A stretch of 64,000 nucleotides of DNA. It comes from Bimastos eiseni. Its lineage: Eukaryota > Annelida > Clitellata > Crassiclitellata > Lumbricidae. Both the position numbers and the translations under genes were made by a program. The notes below the pieces were generated by a model. It did no database searches. It saw only the letters and a program-made list of their open reading frames with translations, and had not been told where the DNA came from. Of this stretch, positions 12,218 to 49,549 are shown piece after piece (the first letter of the stretch is position 1; each line of letters opens with the position of its first letter). The stretch covers positions 29,544,504-29,608,503 of the forward strand of contig OY365814.1 in NCBI GenBank assembly GCA_959347315.1, read 5' to 3'.

Positions 12218-12332
12218 ATTATACGAAAAACTCACTCATGTGGAAATTCGCAATACTAAAATAATTAATTATACGAAAAACTCACTCATGTGGAAAATGT
12301 GGAAATTTTCAATACTAAAATAATTAGCTTTT
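12218..12332 (+). repeat. tandem duplication of about 50 bp
   Basis: ATTATACGAAAAACTCACTC..CAATACTAAAATAATTA occurs twice in direct succession, the second with a short internal duplication (ATGTGGAAA). Confidence 0.75.
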
Positions 12333-12983
12333 GATATTGATTGCAATGCGTCAACCAAGTGATCTCACAATAAACGATTGTTAGGCCTACACTGACCTAA
12401 CCCTTCAAGTGGGAAGCTCCAAGAGTGAGTAATGAATGGGTTTATACCTTCATATGCAGAGGCCATGGCAGTTATGTAGTAAGTACTTCAAATATTCTTA
12501 GCAATCTCAAGGTTAGCTCAAGTACTGCTCTTCCACCTATATCCCGACATTTTTAACCAATTAACAATTTGCTTATTGAATTTTGACATTTGCCTTGTTA
12601 TCACCAGCCAAATTTACTCGACCATCTTATGACCACATTATAGTTGTTTGTAGTCTTTGATTAAACATGAAATCCTAATAAAAACTCTGGCATATTAAGT
12701 AAGTAATTGTGAAGGTGCTCGAGAAATATCTGTATACATGCATATCAAATATTAGATCTAAATAACTTATACGTTGACATGAATCTTGTGGCAAGTTAGA
12801 GCCGAAATTCATTTGGCATCCAGTCCATTCGCTGTTGCAATGACCATGTTACCAGCCTCATGACGATGGGAAAGACTAATATGCATGCAATTTTACTGTA
12901 TATTGTACAAAATAGTATGCCTACTTTATACTGTATACTTTAAAAGCATCTTGCATATCTCATTTCTGTGGAGTAATTATGAT

Positions 12984-13136
12984 AAGATGACTTTTGTTAA
13001 CATAATTTGTGCCTCCCATATTTCAAATTTCTGGGTGGGCAAAATTCAAAAGTGGGGGGGGGCAAAAATGTTTGCGCTTGGCGAAATATTTTACAAATTA
13101 TGCCCCTCAACTTTTCAAAACCTTGTTACACTTTTG
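12984..13136 (+). mobile_element. H5-like right end
   Basis: AAGATGACTTTTGTTAAC, CATATTTCAAATTTCTGGG, GCGCTTGGCGAAATATTTTA and CTTGTTACACTTTTG match the second half of the 61761 element in order. Confidence 0.65.
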
Positions 13137-13507
13137 CCCAATACGATTGTGACTATGTTTATGTTTTCTCTGATTTATCTTGTAATATTTTTGGGACCAA
13201 TAAACATTATGGTTGTAGTTATATATATTCATTTATTTATTTATCAAAGTTGTATTGTGTGCAAGGTGAGAGATCGGCAGTCGATTTAATTCCTTACGAA
13301 TAGAGGCACGGAATGTACCCAAGTTAATAACTGTTCAGCATCATAGCTCAGCAAAAAGTCCTGTACTTAATGATCGTAGGCAACAAGGTGGGATGCAAGG
13401 AGTTAGCGGTGCATGAAGATTGAAGATAGGCAGGTGTACAGGTGTAAAGGGCTTGTAGATCAAACAAGTGTTTAAATTGAGACAGATCTGGTAAATATAT
13501 ATTAGTG

Positions 13508-13573
13508 CAACGGTTCTCAACCTTTATAGTCCTGTGACCCTCTGATAATATTTCCAGAGATTGAGAACTGTTG
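13508..13573. mobile_element. 66-bp hAT miniature
   Basis: CAACGGTTCTCAACC at the left and GAGATTGAGAACTGTTG at the right are inverted repeats of the widespread hAT terminus; flanked by TATTAGTG and TATTAGGG (7 of 8 matching). Only about 40 bases lie between the TIRs. Confidence 0.8.
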
Positions 13574-14688
13574 TATTAGGGCTTTCCGAAATCAATACTA
13601 TTCACATTTTTTTTATCAGTGGTTAACCTCTATGCACAACAGACTAATCCCTGCAAGTGTAATAGATCTGTTTCAATAATATTATATTGAACCTCTGTTT
13701 CAAATCATGTTTATTGTGTCGGTCAGATTTTAATTTGACAAATAAATCCTATATGTTCAAAGTTAAAGACACTTAATGAACATAACAAAACTTAGAATAG
13801 TTCAGGGACCTTCTAAATCACACGCAATCTAGTCATTACTAAGCAGGCTTTGTCAGTATAAGCATGCAAGACCTGTAGCACTAATTTGATTTTTGCAACA
13901 ACAGCAAGACTTTTAATAATATTTCAGATTTTTTAAAACAGCGCTTCTAATGAACTTGGCTGCAAATGAATCCATTGTGCCCTAAACATCAAAACCAAAC
14001 AACGACAAAAGAAAATTAGCTGGTCTGGGTACACGACCTAGATAGATGACCTAGATACATAGCCAAAATACATGACCCAGATTCATGTATGTGTTAACTA
14101 TTCTGCACTCGCTAGTAAACATCAATAAACAGTAGGCAATAGAAAACAAGATGAATTAGCCGTTCCTTAATTATAACAAAAATCACAGATTACAGTGGAT
14201 GAACTGTCACAAGGGGAATCCACAGAAAACAATGACACGGCTGCACTGGAAGTAACTCTATATTGACCGTTGCAAAAGACAGACATCTGACACTATAACT
14301 TAAAATGGTCTATGTGTTAATCCATATTATAATGATCTATTACAAATTCAAATAAAAACAGACCGCTGTTGCTTCACAAAATTGACAAACATATACCACC
14401 AAAGAATGATAGCAGAGCTTAAAAATTGCTTGTGTTCACCAATTAAGGAGTTGTAAGACCACTCCTGATCCCTTATGTAACCCAATCATCCGTTTTAATA
14501 TAACTAAAGATCACCAGAACAAAAGATTATGACATGACTTACTGGGACCACAACCTACTTCCCATGATAAGAAAAAAATCTGTACACTACGTTAAAGAGT
14601 CTTTTCGACTTTTGTAATTACAACAGCTGCCCCGCAATCAATCATGCAAATTAAGCCCCAGTTCCAATCAACCTTGGACTACCAAAGA
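13574..14688. other. AT-rich region downstream of ARL1, no gene recognised
   Basis: May include ARL1 3' UTR if a distal poly(A) site is used. No motif of note. Confidence 0.4.
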
Positions 14689-14694
14689 TTTATT
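14689..14694 (-). terminator. candidate poly(A) signal for ARL1
   Basis: AATAAA on the minus strand about 515 nt downstream of the ARL1 stop, the first canonical hexamer I could find there. Not tested against transcripts. Confidence 0.3.
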
Positions 14695-15042
14695 CCCACA
14701 AAAAGCCACAACCAACTTTCAGTAGAAGTGAATTCTAACAGCACGACAACCGCCCCAGCAGAAATTACTTTCAGATTGTACATTACAATTTATCTACCAC
14801 AAAGCTACGAAATTCTGTGGCAATAAGGCAGTTAATAAAACAATTTTGGAAGTCACCCAAATGAAGTGATCTAAGGGACAGATAACACAAAGATTATACA
14901 AGTTTTACAGAAAATCATAGTATTTTCCTCGAGTGTTATTACACCTAATGCAAGCCACTACGTTTTCTTGGCAATGTGAACAGAACGTTTCCTCAAGACA
15001 TTGAATGCAGTTATATAGATATAATTATATACATATATAAAT

Positions 15043-15081
15043 ACACACACACATATATATATATATATGTGTGTGTGTGTG
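15043..15081. repeat. AC/AT/GT palindromic microsatellite
   Basis: (AC)n, then (AT)n, then (GT)n gives a near-perfect hairpin of about 19 base pairs. Confidence 0.85.
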
Positions 15082-15208
15082 CCCATAAAATCAGTCAGTA
15101 ACTTGAGAATTCAGTTCATTCCCACCAGACTTGAAGTTCACAAAATTTACAGCAAATTACACGAATTAACTTCGCAGGAATAAAAAAAGCGTGTGTTCAT
15201 TTGGCCAA

Positions 15209-19089
<3,881 letters not shown>

Positions 19090-19200
19090 TTTATACTTAA
19101 ATAATAAATTACACCAACACGAATAATAACACCAAATGTCGATGCCTCAAACGTGTACAACGCAACAACGCATGCGCAAAGGTCTATTTCCGTTTCCAAT
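19090..19200 (-). promoter_or_regulatory. ARL1 5' UTR/proximal promoter with NRF-1-like palindrome
   Basis: The 110 bases upstream of the ARL1 start contain CGCATGCGCA at 19169-19178, a good match to the NRF-1 (Ewg) binding palindrome, and a CGGAAAT ETS-like site near 19,190. No TATA box is obvious. This pattern suits a housekeeping promoter; function is inferred. Confidence 0.45.
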
Positions 19201-19595
19201 CTTCCAACGTAAAGGTCTCAGAAATAACGAACGCTATGTATTTAGTATAGGCCAACGTGCTTGAATGTCACATGCGTCTCAAATTTATAACTGAAGTTTG
19301 AATCAAGATGTGTTTTCACCTGCGCCTCCAATCGAAATCGGCTAAAATGTTCGAGCATAGGTTTACTGTCCGAGCACAGTACACTCAATTAGAAGCTCAT
19401 TCGGCGTGGATCACGTAGAAAGGTGTTCGATGGCATAAGCCTACTGTGTTTTGCGAACTGGATTGTTAGCAGTGTTGGGCACGAGACCAAAACCTCGAGA
19501 CCAAGACCGAAACCAAGATCGAGAGGTCTTAGACCAAGACCAAAACCGAGGGTCCGAGACCAAGACCACGACCGATGCATTCGAGACCACATCCC

Positions 19596-19860
19596 TGATT
19601 GTTAGGGGTTCAAATCTGGTTCAGGATTTCTGCTCCATATGCGCCACCTATCCAACTCAGCCATAACGATCCCACTGATCGTACACAGTGGGACGATGAG
19701 ACGGCGATGGAGAGAACTATCCAACCGAGGCCGTGAAAAAGAAGCCACTGACACTTCACACCAACGCGGCTGCCTAAGAACTGTTCTTTTTGTTCTTTTT
19801 GCATAAGTGTTCTGCGTGTTATAACCAATCAATAAAGAAGGTGAACAGGATTCTCTTCTT
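19596..19860 (+). mobile_element. tRNA-like SINE, family B
   Basis: GGGGTTCAAATCTGGTTC, then CCAACTCAGCCATAACGA, then a block (ACAGTGGGACGATGAGACGG) shared with 46,290 and, inverted, with 21,935. Confidence 0.5.
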
Positions 19861-20481
19861 CTTCTTCTTCCTCCTCCTCTCTCCTTGTTGTGACACCGTA
19901 TCGCTAAGCAGCGAACAATAACCAACGATCCTTGACCGTCGGCTGACGCGTGTCCGGCCCTCTAGCGAGGAGGAACGAATGGCCAATGGTTGCATGTCGA
20001 GCGGGCATTCATCGCCATGCGGTCGGCATATTATATCAAAGCGATACGACTGACCGGCGAATGCTGTTGTGGTCCCGACGTCAAGCCATCATCGATCGAA
20101 TTTTGTTTTGGAAGCAACGGTCGACGACGACAGGTAAGACCAGACATTCCTCAGCACAAGCAAGTTGCCCGTCATTTAACTGAAGAACTGACACGATGAA
20201 TAATGAATAAGTGCCTGCTGGAGTATAGTATATATTCCGACCCGCTGCATTGCTGTTGCGTTGGTAATCGTAGCGTATCTGAACAAAGCTTGGGACTACA
20301 CTGCTGTAACGTAACGTAACGGAACGCATGAAAACCTTAGAGACGGCATCGTTAAATAACATTTTAGAGCTTATGAAAAGATTGGGTAAAGTAGGCGTTG
20401 ATGACGGCCACGAGAAATACATAACTATGAAGAAAAGAAAAGACCAGAGGCATGCAACCATCGGTATGAAGTGTTAGCGAA

Positions 20482-21882
20482 CAGTGGCGTAGGCAGAACT
20501 TTCCTGGGGTGGGGGTTAGTGTAGGCACTTTTGGGGTAGTCCTTTTCCTCACTAGATCTACAATAAATTAGGGGGCTCAATAAGCCAGGATTTTTTTAAT
20601 TTTAGCCTTTTTTTGCACTGGAACAGTTTTTTTTTATATTAAAAAATATAAATACTTTTTATTAAAATCGGCTAAGCAAGTGATTTTATAACAATGGACA
20701 AAAAATTACAAACATATACTCAAGCTTTAAATTTGATATGATTATAAAATAGCCCTGCCTATGCAGGTCAGTCTCAGATTTTCTTTTCTTGACATCTTAG
20801 TAGGCTAATATACTTCTTCTGATTATCAGGGCCTATCTTATTTTTTCATTGCTTAATTATAATGAATATTGGTCTTAACTTGCTTGGCTTCACAGAACGA
20901 ATTTTAATCTTTGCTTCCTTAGTAGTTCATTGATTATTTCTTCGGTTGTTGGGGTCATTTCACGGTGAAAAAGAACGCTCACTTGTACAGATGGAAACAG
21001 GCAATGTAATGTTGCCAAGATTTGCAAAAACTTCGTAATATTTGGATGAACTGCTGAATGACACAAATGCATTGCGTCCAAAGCATTTTTTGGCACACTA
21101 CCCGTTTCTTTGCGTGAAAGACGACGATACCACAGTCATAGTTCTGCCACTACGAATCCCAATACGTTGAGAGCCATTGCTAATGATCGCTTAGCTTTGC
21201 TTAGTGCTATTCTTGCCCCAACATCTTATATCAAGAGATAACAATATTTAGTTAAACTTACCACAACACCTTCCAGCGAGAGATAACTCTGCTTACTGAT
21301 TTTATAGTTGATCCACTATATACAATGCAGCAATTTATATAATTTATCATTTATATTCAACTGTTTTAAACTTCTGAACACTCAACTTGGTATAATGCGT
21401 CCAATGAACATGTCTAAGGATGAACAGACTTATATACATAAGTCTCTCTTTCTATCGCTTTATATTTATATATATGTACATTAGCTAAATGCATATACGA
21501 ACACCCATTTTATATAGTTATATATTATAGTACGCATAGAGCCTATGACAGCTGCCTTATATCCCTGTCCTATATCCGAAAATAATTGAATGATACATTG
21601 CGCTTGTCACATTATAGGCTAAGTTCTGCTTCATTTACACCCTGCCAGAGTGACCCTGGTATACGGTATCGGGTATGCATCAAATCTATGCCACATCTGT
21701 TGCCTCCGTGGAGTCGGCGCGTATGCTGCACTCAGCGCACTGTGAGTGTCTGTTATTCCTTTAGCACAGAAACGGTCCCAACATTATCCCAACTTATTCT
21801 GTAGGTTGTTTCTAAAAAATATTTTCAACTATGCCAATGGGGGGGTTTTAACCCCCCAAACCCCTCCTTGCCTACACCACTG
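20482..21882 (-). mobile_element. 1.4-kb hAT element with decayed transposase
   Basis: Ends CAGTGGCGTAGGCAG and CTTGCCTACACCACTG with flanking TTAGCGAA/TTAGCGAG. The minus-strand frame 21096-20890 encodes ALDAMHLCHSAVHPNITKFL and QILATL, which resembles the C-terminal dimerisation region of hAT transposases, but the catalytic core is absent, so this copy is dead. Confidence 0.85.
20890..21096 (-). pseudogene. hAT transposase C-terminal remnant
   Basis: A 68-codon fragment with the order LCH..VHPNI..LQILATL and then a degraded counterpart of the ERSFS block. Known intact hAT transposases are about 600 residues; here the rest is lost. Confidence 0.6.
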
Positions 21883-21924
21883 TTAGCGAGTTCATTTCCT
21901 TAGTATCGGTTTACGCAGGCTGGT

Positions 21925-22085
21925 GCAAGTACGCATCCTCGCCGTCTCATCTTCCCACTGACAGCGTACAGTCAGGTGTATTCACCTTAGCTGAGTCGAA
22001 ACCTGCTCTGGCATTTGAACCCACGATCTTTCAATTGGCGGTCCAGCATGCTAACCACGCTGACCACTAAACCACCACGCACTCC
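21925..22085 (-). mobile_element. tRNA-like SINE, family B
   Basis: On the minus strand GTGGTGGTTTAGTGGTCAGC (A box), a GTGGGTTCAAATGCC B box, GACTCAGCTAAGG, and the GGGAAGATGAGACGGCGAGG block common to the family. Confidence 0.6.
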
Positions 22086-22377
22086 AACATGTCATGAAAC
22101 ACTGTTTAAGGAAACTGTACTCACTCATTTTATACGTATTTCCCAGTTTGATCCTAAATCAGAGGCGGCAATCCTCCTCTGAGTGATGCAGGCAAACCTA
22201 AACCATACCTACCATCATCACCAAAACAATAAACCAATAACAACGCCATAACCACTATAACTACCACCATAACCACTATAACAACCACCATAGTCACTAT
22301 AACTATCACCATAAGCACTGTTGCCACAATTCGTAGTAATTACTCACGAGGGGTCATTGACAACTTATTGTCATGGA

Positions 22378-22524
22378 CAGAGGCGCCGATATCGTTTGAC
22401 AGGTGGAGGGGACACATAATGAAAGGTGTAGGAAATATGGGGGACACACTATAGCGTGTCACCTCTTTGTAAAAGGTGGGTAGGACTTGTCCCCCTCGAC
22501 TTCCCCACGTGATCGCCGCCCCTG
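22378..22524 (+). mobile_element. hAT MITE H2, intact copy
   Basis: 147 bp; TIRs CAGAGGCGCCGATATCG and GATCGCCGCCCCTG; perfect 8-bp target duplication GTCATGGA on both sides (22370-22377, 22525-22532). No coding potential. Confidence 0.9.
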
Positions 22525-22583
22525 GTCATGGACTATAGAGGCTATATTTTGCTCACAGTGCGAGCAGGACATCCGCTAGTCCT

Positions 22584-22702
22584 TCTAATCATTGTAGGTC
22601 TAATCATTGTAGGTCTAATCATTGTAGGTCTAATCATTGTAGGTCTAATCATTGTAGGTCTAATCATTGTAGGTCTAATCATTGTAGGTCTAATCATTGT
22701 AG
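22584..22702 (+). repeat. 15-bp minisatellite, eight units
   Basis: CTAATCATTGTAGGT repeated eight times almost perfectly. 15 is a multiple of three, so both strands stay open and give false repeat proteins. Confidence 0.9.
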
Positions 22703-23047
22703 ACTTGCAAACCCTACTCAACCCTCCTTTCCTTAACTTCATCATCGAACGTTTTATATATTTTTCTAATCAACCGAACCACACCCTATTAGCAAACTGA
22801 AGGTTACCGGTACCACGTGGCAAGCTGTTCATATAGATTCTTTTTTACAAGTAACGGTTTTTATTGCTTCCCGTTAAAGTTGGCCTCTCCTTCAATGACA
22901 AACCAATAAGCAATCAGAATGGCAATCATGGCAGATATACTGCGCAGCAGACCAAAGCAATCGATACACTACCTTCCTGGAAGGAGCAACCACAGCGGCA
23001 ACAATCGCGTTCATACACGCACGCATGGCTGAAGCCGTCGAAATGGC

Positions 23048-23150
23048 TTATATATATATACATATATATATACACATATATAGACATATATATATATATA
23101 CACATATATATACATATATATACATATATATATATATATACAATTATTTA
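23048..23150 (+). repeat. (TA)/(CA) microsatellite
   Basis: Alternating TATATA and ACATATA. Confidence 0.9.
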
Positions 23151-23279
23151 ATATCTCGTGCAAATAATATTCTTTATACATATAGTAAATATGTACATTT
23201 GTGAATCTAAAACTTCAATTTTTAATATTAGATATTACTGTAGATGAAATCTGTTAAAGATCATGTTGTGTAAAGTGTA

Positions 23280-23310
<31 letters not shown>

Positions 23311-24614
23311 GTTGTAGCCTAAACGTAGGTAAGGAATACCTTATTGAAGCCTTATACATACATGTATGCTGTATTTAATATACTATGATCATTATTTAAT
23401 AAATCTACGTATATAAATATATATATACATACATATATGTCCAACAATTATAAGGCTCTATGAAGCTGATGATTGACATGTTTGCTTCTGGAGAGAGGCG
23501 GGGCTTCATCGTTGCTGTTGTTGATGTATTATGTCATGCATAGATCTATGATATGATGACGATGACGATGCGTCACCGAGCAGCGGCGGTCATTGACTGA
23601 AACACGACATCTGGCGAGGCTGTTGCTATTTTTAGCATCAAGAGACACGACGAAAACGAAAAGAGTTCTACGGGGTAGGCCTATAGACCAACGCTTCCTC
23701 AACATCCGTACTATATAATAACATATACGTATATATATGTATATATATATATAATGTCTTATGTAAATGTTTGCCTAGGAAGAGGAGACACTATAGTATT
23801 GTCTGATGGTTCGTACTCGTAATCGTAATCTCCACACTTCTAAATGGTAAAACGCCGCTCGAAAGCCAAGCGCAGGGCACCAGCTTATGCACGAGCGCTG
23901 CGTAAAATCAAGTGGGTTGTCAAAAGAGCAGTCCGAGGATGGACAGAGTCCTTTTTCCAGAGGGTCAAAGGAGGCTGGTAGCCAATGGTGGGATTTAACG
24001 CTGAATAGCTTTCGCTTGCAATTTCCCGTCTCTTTCCAAGGACGGGGTTCTAACGTCAAAAGCACATCTTATCCTATCATCTGACCCAAGCAACTTGACT
24101 TCTAAAGCGTAACTATCGCATAGTGTACAAGTTAATTCGCAATGAAAGAGTCGTGATCGTTGAAAGCAAATTAGACAAATTCGTGAAATCAGATGTTGAG
24201 AATTACTAAAAATTAATACATAAAAAACTAGACAAATTCGGAGAATTTTCTAAGAAGGGGCGCCACATGATTGCGCGATGCACAGCGTCTTTTTAGAGTG
24301 ATAACCACATCCTGTGTCGTACAAAGAGCAGGTCTAACTACTGCTAATTGCTGACTCAATATTGGATCGATCATTTGAAATTCTGAATAAACCACCTGTA
24401 ACGTTCATAGAGGATCTTTGCGTGTCTGCCATTATACGAGACACCGTGGTTGATTGAATAAACCACTTGTATGTTTATAGAGACTAACACTGAAGCCCCG
24501 CATCCAGACACGCTTGTCTGCATGGTTGCCATGATGAGACACGGTGACTGATTGTCGGCCACGCTGTCTGTTTAATACCTTGGATTTCGTTTCTTTGCAT
24601 CTTCGTGCATATTA

Positions 24615-24745
24615 ATACACATTTACATAAATTTGCATACAGTCACATACATTTACATACGTTTACATACATTTACATACATTTACATACGTTTGCATAC
24701 ATTTACATACGTTTACATATATTTACATGCGTTTACATGCACGCA
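24615..24745 (+). repeat. 12-bp ACATACATTTAC minisatellite
   Basis: CATACATTTACA/CATACGTTTACA alternate about ten times. Confidence 0.8.
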
Positions 24746-25714
24746 CTCATGCATTTATGCATAAGACATGAATAGGCCTACACATGAATACACATTATGC
24801 ATAATACACAGAGTCTGCATACTTTGTAGCTACATAGGGCTACAGATACATAGGCCTACATTGATTCCCGCTTACAGCATACACACGTTCAGACGCAGAC
24901 ACAGACACACACACATACACACACATGCACACATACACATGTATATATATATACACACAAACATATATATATTTGTATTTATCATGATTCAAATTGAACA
25001 TAATTTAATTACATTACAATTGAACTGTTGATTAAACCGCAGTTCGTTTGATAGTGTCTTACTTAGCCACAGTATATTAGACACTGCAAGCGTTAAAAGG
25101 TTGTTATAGGCCTACCTGAGCGCTGATCTAAGAAAGCAATCCCAGGCCTTCGCTTTGAAGGCATTACACGTCCTAATGAACAACTACTATAGCTACGTTA
25201 GTAAGCGTCTTGGCGTCTTCTCAAAGGACGATCAAACTTGCCAAATCCAATCCCATTGATCGCTCTGTTATTTTTATGAAGAATTCTAACATCGTCACCT
25301 TTTTCTATAAGACATGAACTTTAACTTTGACCCGAACGGTGTTAGTCGTTGAGTCAGTCTGAAAGTCAAAGAGGATATCTACGTTTCATTGTAAGAGGGA
25401 AAAGCAGCTGACGGAGCGAGATGACTGGTTTCTAGATCCTATTTCGATTGTGTCAAGAGGTAATTTTTTTACTCGCCCACACATGCAGATTTCTAGAATC
25501 GCTTATAAGCAGGTTATTTTATATGAGCCCGACTCTGCAGGGGATTGCTTGAATCGTATAAATAGGCAACCTCTTAGTTCGCTTTCTCTGAGTAGGCTAT
25601 TATACAGCGACAACGTTTTTCGAATCTTTGTATAGCTCACTTTCGCTTCATGAAACTTACTTCCTAAATTACGCGAACCGGTAGGTACACAGAGAAATCA
25701 CCTTGTCATCGTAA

Positions 25715-25985
25715 TGGGCAATTTCTTGATCGGAAGGAAAGATAATTTCTTAATCGATTTAAAAGGCAATTTCTTAAAGATAGAGACTGTAATTTCTTAA
25801 TCGGTAGAAAAGAAAATTGAATAATCGGTAGAAGGGGCAATTTCATATTCGGTAGATAATGAAATTTTTTAATGGGCAGAAAAGGCAGTTTAATCGGTAT
25901 AGAGGAGGCAATTTCTTAATCAGTCGAGATGACAGCTTCGTAATCGGTGCGAACAGCAATTTCTTAATCGGTTGAAAAACTTAAA
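25715..25985 (+). repeat. degenerate minisatellite of about 25 bp
   Basis: GCAATTTCTTAATCGGTAGA and drifted copies recur about ten times just upstream of the metalloprotease first exon; could affect its promoter, but nothing shows this. Confidence 0.75.
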
Positions 25986-26211
25986 ACTTTTAGTAACATC
26001 GCGGAAGTGTTGCGGGTGCTATTTCTCAACTGAATCAGAATCTGAATAACAATAATTATTTCAATTTTAGATCTACACATGAGAAAAAGAGAGCAGGCGA
26101 CAGTTCGTATCGTTTAATGGAGGAGACGATCTAGCTGGTTCTATCGTCTCTCAACGAACATCCGAATCGTTCTCACATCGTCCAATTAAGACTATACACA
26201 ACTCGAGTGGA

Positions 26212-46763
<20,552 letters not shown>

Positions 46764-47706
46764 TTGTGTTTTTCCAGTTATTTGAATTGTTAAATTTAGG
46801 TGCCTTTTCATTTCTTCTTGTGTTCCAAATCTTGTTTTGGGTAGTATTTCGACACCTGAGAGAGTCAGATATTTTTGTAAGAGCCAGTAATCAAAATGAG
46901 AAATGATGGGTTGGTGATAAAGTTACGTTTAAATGAATCTCATCCTAAAGGCGATGATTTACAAAACAAGCTACCGCAGAAGCGGAACATATTGGGAATT
47001 TATATACAATAATGGAATAATTGAGCATGAGACGGTCTCTCATTGAGATATCGGATGTCAGATATCAGATATAAATACTAAATACTAAAATACTAAATAC
47101 ACCCAGAAACAAATACATGTCTGAAATGCATTGGTACAATATTTTGAGAAGGTCTAACATCTAGACAACGAACCAATCGGTTCTGTTCTAATGATGAAAA
47201 TGTGTTTTATATTATGTTTCAATATTGTTTTGCCCCCTTTTGCATTTAAAAGTAGTTTTGTCGTTGCATCCGTATCCGTAAGCGAAAAGTTCTGGGAGGG
47301 ATGTCATTTGGTAAATTGTTTGCTTCGTTAAGTTCTTTATATTGAAACCGTGTGTTTAGTAAACGTTAGGTAAGGTAAAGGTAAGGTAACTGCTCATTTA
47401 GCTTCTATCGCCACATTTAACATTTGTGTGCGACACTGTACTAAGTGCATCTCGCCTTAACCGATAGGCCTTGATTATTGACCAGCAAACTAGATATAAT
47501 GTCCTATTGTAAGCACAATTTCATCGCTGTGACATAATTTTCAAACAACTCTTACTAACACAATTTCAATACCTGTTCAAAACTCAACCGAGTAGCCTCT
47601 CGTAGCTTTAGATTTATGTAGCACCTATCACAGAATAACTAATCATTCATAAGCGTTCTCAGCAAATAGACGTTAGGTTAACTTCACGCATGCTCTCTAT
47701 AGGGCC
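46764..47706. other. metalloprotease 3' flank
   Basis: No strong AATAAA was identified close to the stop; TATAT/AAATACTAAATACT repeats at 47070-47110. Confidence 0.35.
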
Positions 47707-47714
47707 GAATGCAT

Positions 47715-48046
47715 CAGGGCTGCAAACGTGTTGGTTTTTTGATTATTTGTTTTTTGTTTTTTTGTACAAAACTAAAAGATAAAAAAAATGACAATATTTT
47801 TTTTTGGGTTTTTTCAAAAAATTTATATTTAATTTACAAATATTACTATTATATTACTAATTGTGTGATATTCAGTCCGAAATCAAGTTAAATTAATTAT
47901 GTAAATGAGTTGGAGCTCTTTTTCATGCTGTGTTTGATACTTTTTATAACAAAACTGTTGTGACAAAAACCAAAGAAAAACTAAAAACAAAAAACAAAAT
48001 AAAAAAACGACTTTTGATGTGAAAAATCTTGGTTTTTGCACTCCTG
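47715..48046 (-). mobile_element. hAT-type element H1, copy 3
   Basis: 332 bp, ends CAGGGCTGCAAAC and TTTGCACTCCTG, flanked by a perfect 8-bp duplication GAATGCAT (47707-47714 and 48047-48054). The interior is T-rich then A-rich and matches the other H1 copies in reverse orientation. Confidence 0.88.
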
Positions 48047-48085
48047 GAATGCATAGAGCGCTCGGTCTGTAAAATCTTCCATTCA

Positions 48086-48135
48086 CGCTTTGTGTAGGGA
48101 CCATGAGCAAATTCTTTACGCTTAGCCTAATTACT
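48086..48135 (+). mobile_element. SINE family A fragment
   Basis: TGTGTAGGGACCATGAGC and the following bases match the body of family A; the tRNA-like head is missing. It adjoins the hAT element ending at 48046. Confidence 0.5.
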
Positions 48136-49549
48136 GGAAGCCACGGTGCTCTGTAGCATGGCTTTCTGATATTTTGAAGGAGGACACTACCAGATTGAGC
48201 AATTGGTTCACTGTGTATTGTATTTGCATTATTATCAATTGGTCTGATTATTCCTTCAGTTAAGACCTTTAGTCTGCTTCAGTCGTGAAGCAGACTAAAA
48301 TTAAACTTAAAATTAATTAAAATTAAAATTCTATTGTTGCTCTGCTTTTGACGGTTCGATCAACAGCTCAATGAAGCAATCAAACAATCAATTGAACAAA
48401 CAATTAAACAATTAATCAACTGAATAAAGTTATTGGTCGTTTGCGCAACGTGCTTCATTATTCTCGTACTTCTGACCTGCGCTGTCACTGCTGTATGAGT
48501 GATTCCTAAATCTCTGCCATAGGATAAAATGCATCAAACACTTCGATGCATATGAGGAAATAGTATCTACAAGTAATTAATTATTATGATTGAACGTTTT
48601 TTTATCTTGCCATTTCGACTGCAGTCTAGAAAGTTATTTTTATTACTGCAGACTTTTCTGGGTTCTAATCCAGGCGTTGAGTATTTTTATTACCTCTATT
48701 TTACTCAGAACTTTTCACTAACAAGTTTTTATACGTATTGACACGTACGCAATGGTTGTCAGGAATAGGAGATTAATATGAAGTAAGAGATCAAAGCATT
48801 ATACGTAGGCCTACTGCTTTGCTTTGTCACTACGCTTCGGCAAAATCGATCGCATAGTCTTCTTATCATCCTAAGCGACTTTACAACGATTAAATTTTAA
48901 CAGTCAGCCTTACTTACGCTTCCACATTACATAGAGCAGTTTGATGTTCATGAAATGACGTTATGTTAATATGCCTATGTCCGGATATTTGCGAAGCTTC
49001 TTTCTCTAAACATTCTGCTAACTTAGGATATTGACAATGGTCATAATTTTCAAATTCGCTACCTTCCTCTGGGTGACTTTAAAAAGACGCTAATATTGTG
49101 TTTCGATTGCAATTTCGATTTCACTTTATTTATCGCCTCCATATAAAACATCATATGCATTAGCGTTAGACAGTGGCCATAAAACCATCTTGGGTTATTC
49201 CGAAAACATACGATTGGTAGTTATTCGAGTTTATGTGAATTAACGATTGATATTTTGCAACGGTGTTATAATTATTTGTATTAATATTCTCATTATTAAG
49301 ATGGTCTATGATTTTTATATTATTACATTATTATACATGTATTACTTGCTGCTGGTCAGGAAGCCCGTTGATAGTTAATTGCTACTTGGATTGAACTTTT
49401 GTTAATGAATGTACGACCTTTGTGTTCCTTCAGATAATGGACGTTAACGATATGTCGTCTTTTGATTTTTATAAATTTTTCTTTTTGAATTGTAATTCTT
49501 AATTGAAATATGAAATAGTTGGCTTTGTTTTCTTCGGTTAATTCGTACA
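48136..49549. other. no gene recognised
   Basis: AT-rich, short AATTAAAATT repeats at 48300-48330. Nothing coding. Confidence 0.45.

Larger units (their letters stand above)
23155..26210. other. region upstream of the metalloprotease, no gene recognised
   Basis: Microsatellites and the 25-bp minisatellite listed separately; otherwise featureless. Confidence 0.4.

Noticed and set aside
14957..14990. Alternative ARL1 terminal exon
   Set aside because: The frame would give KRSVHIAKKT, unlike the family; the exon at 15239-15209 gives WLSNTLQNAK.
22584..22702. Regular direct repeats resembling a CRISPR array or a repeat protein
   Set aside because: The 15-bp units are contiguous with no spacers, in an animal genome; the open frames exist only because the period is a multiple of three.
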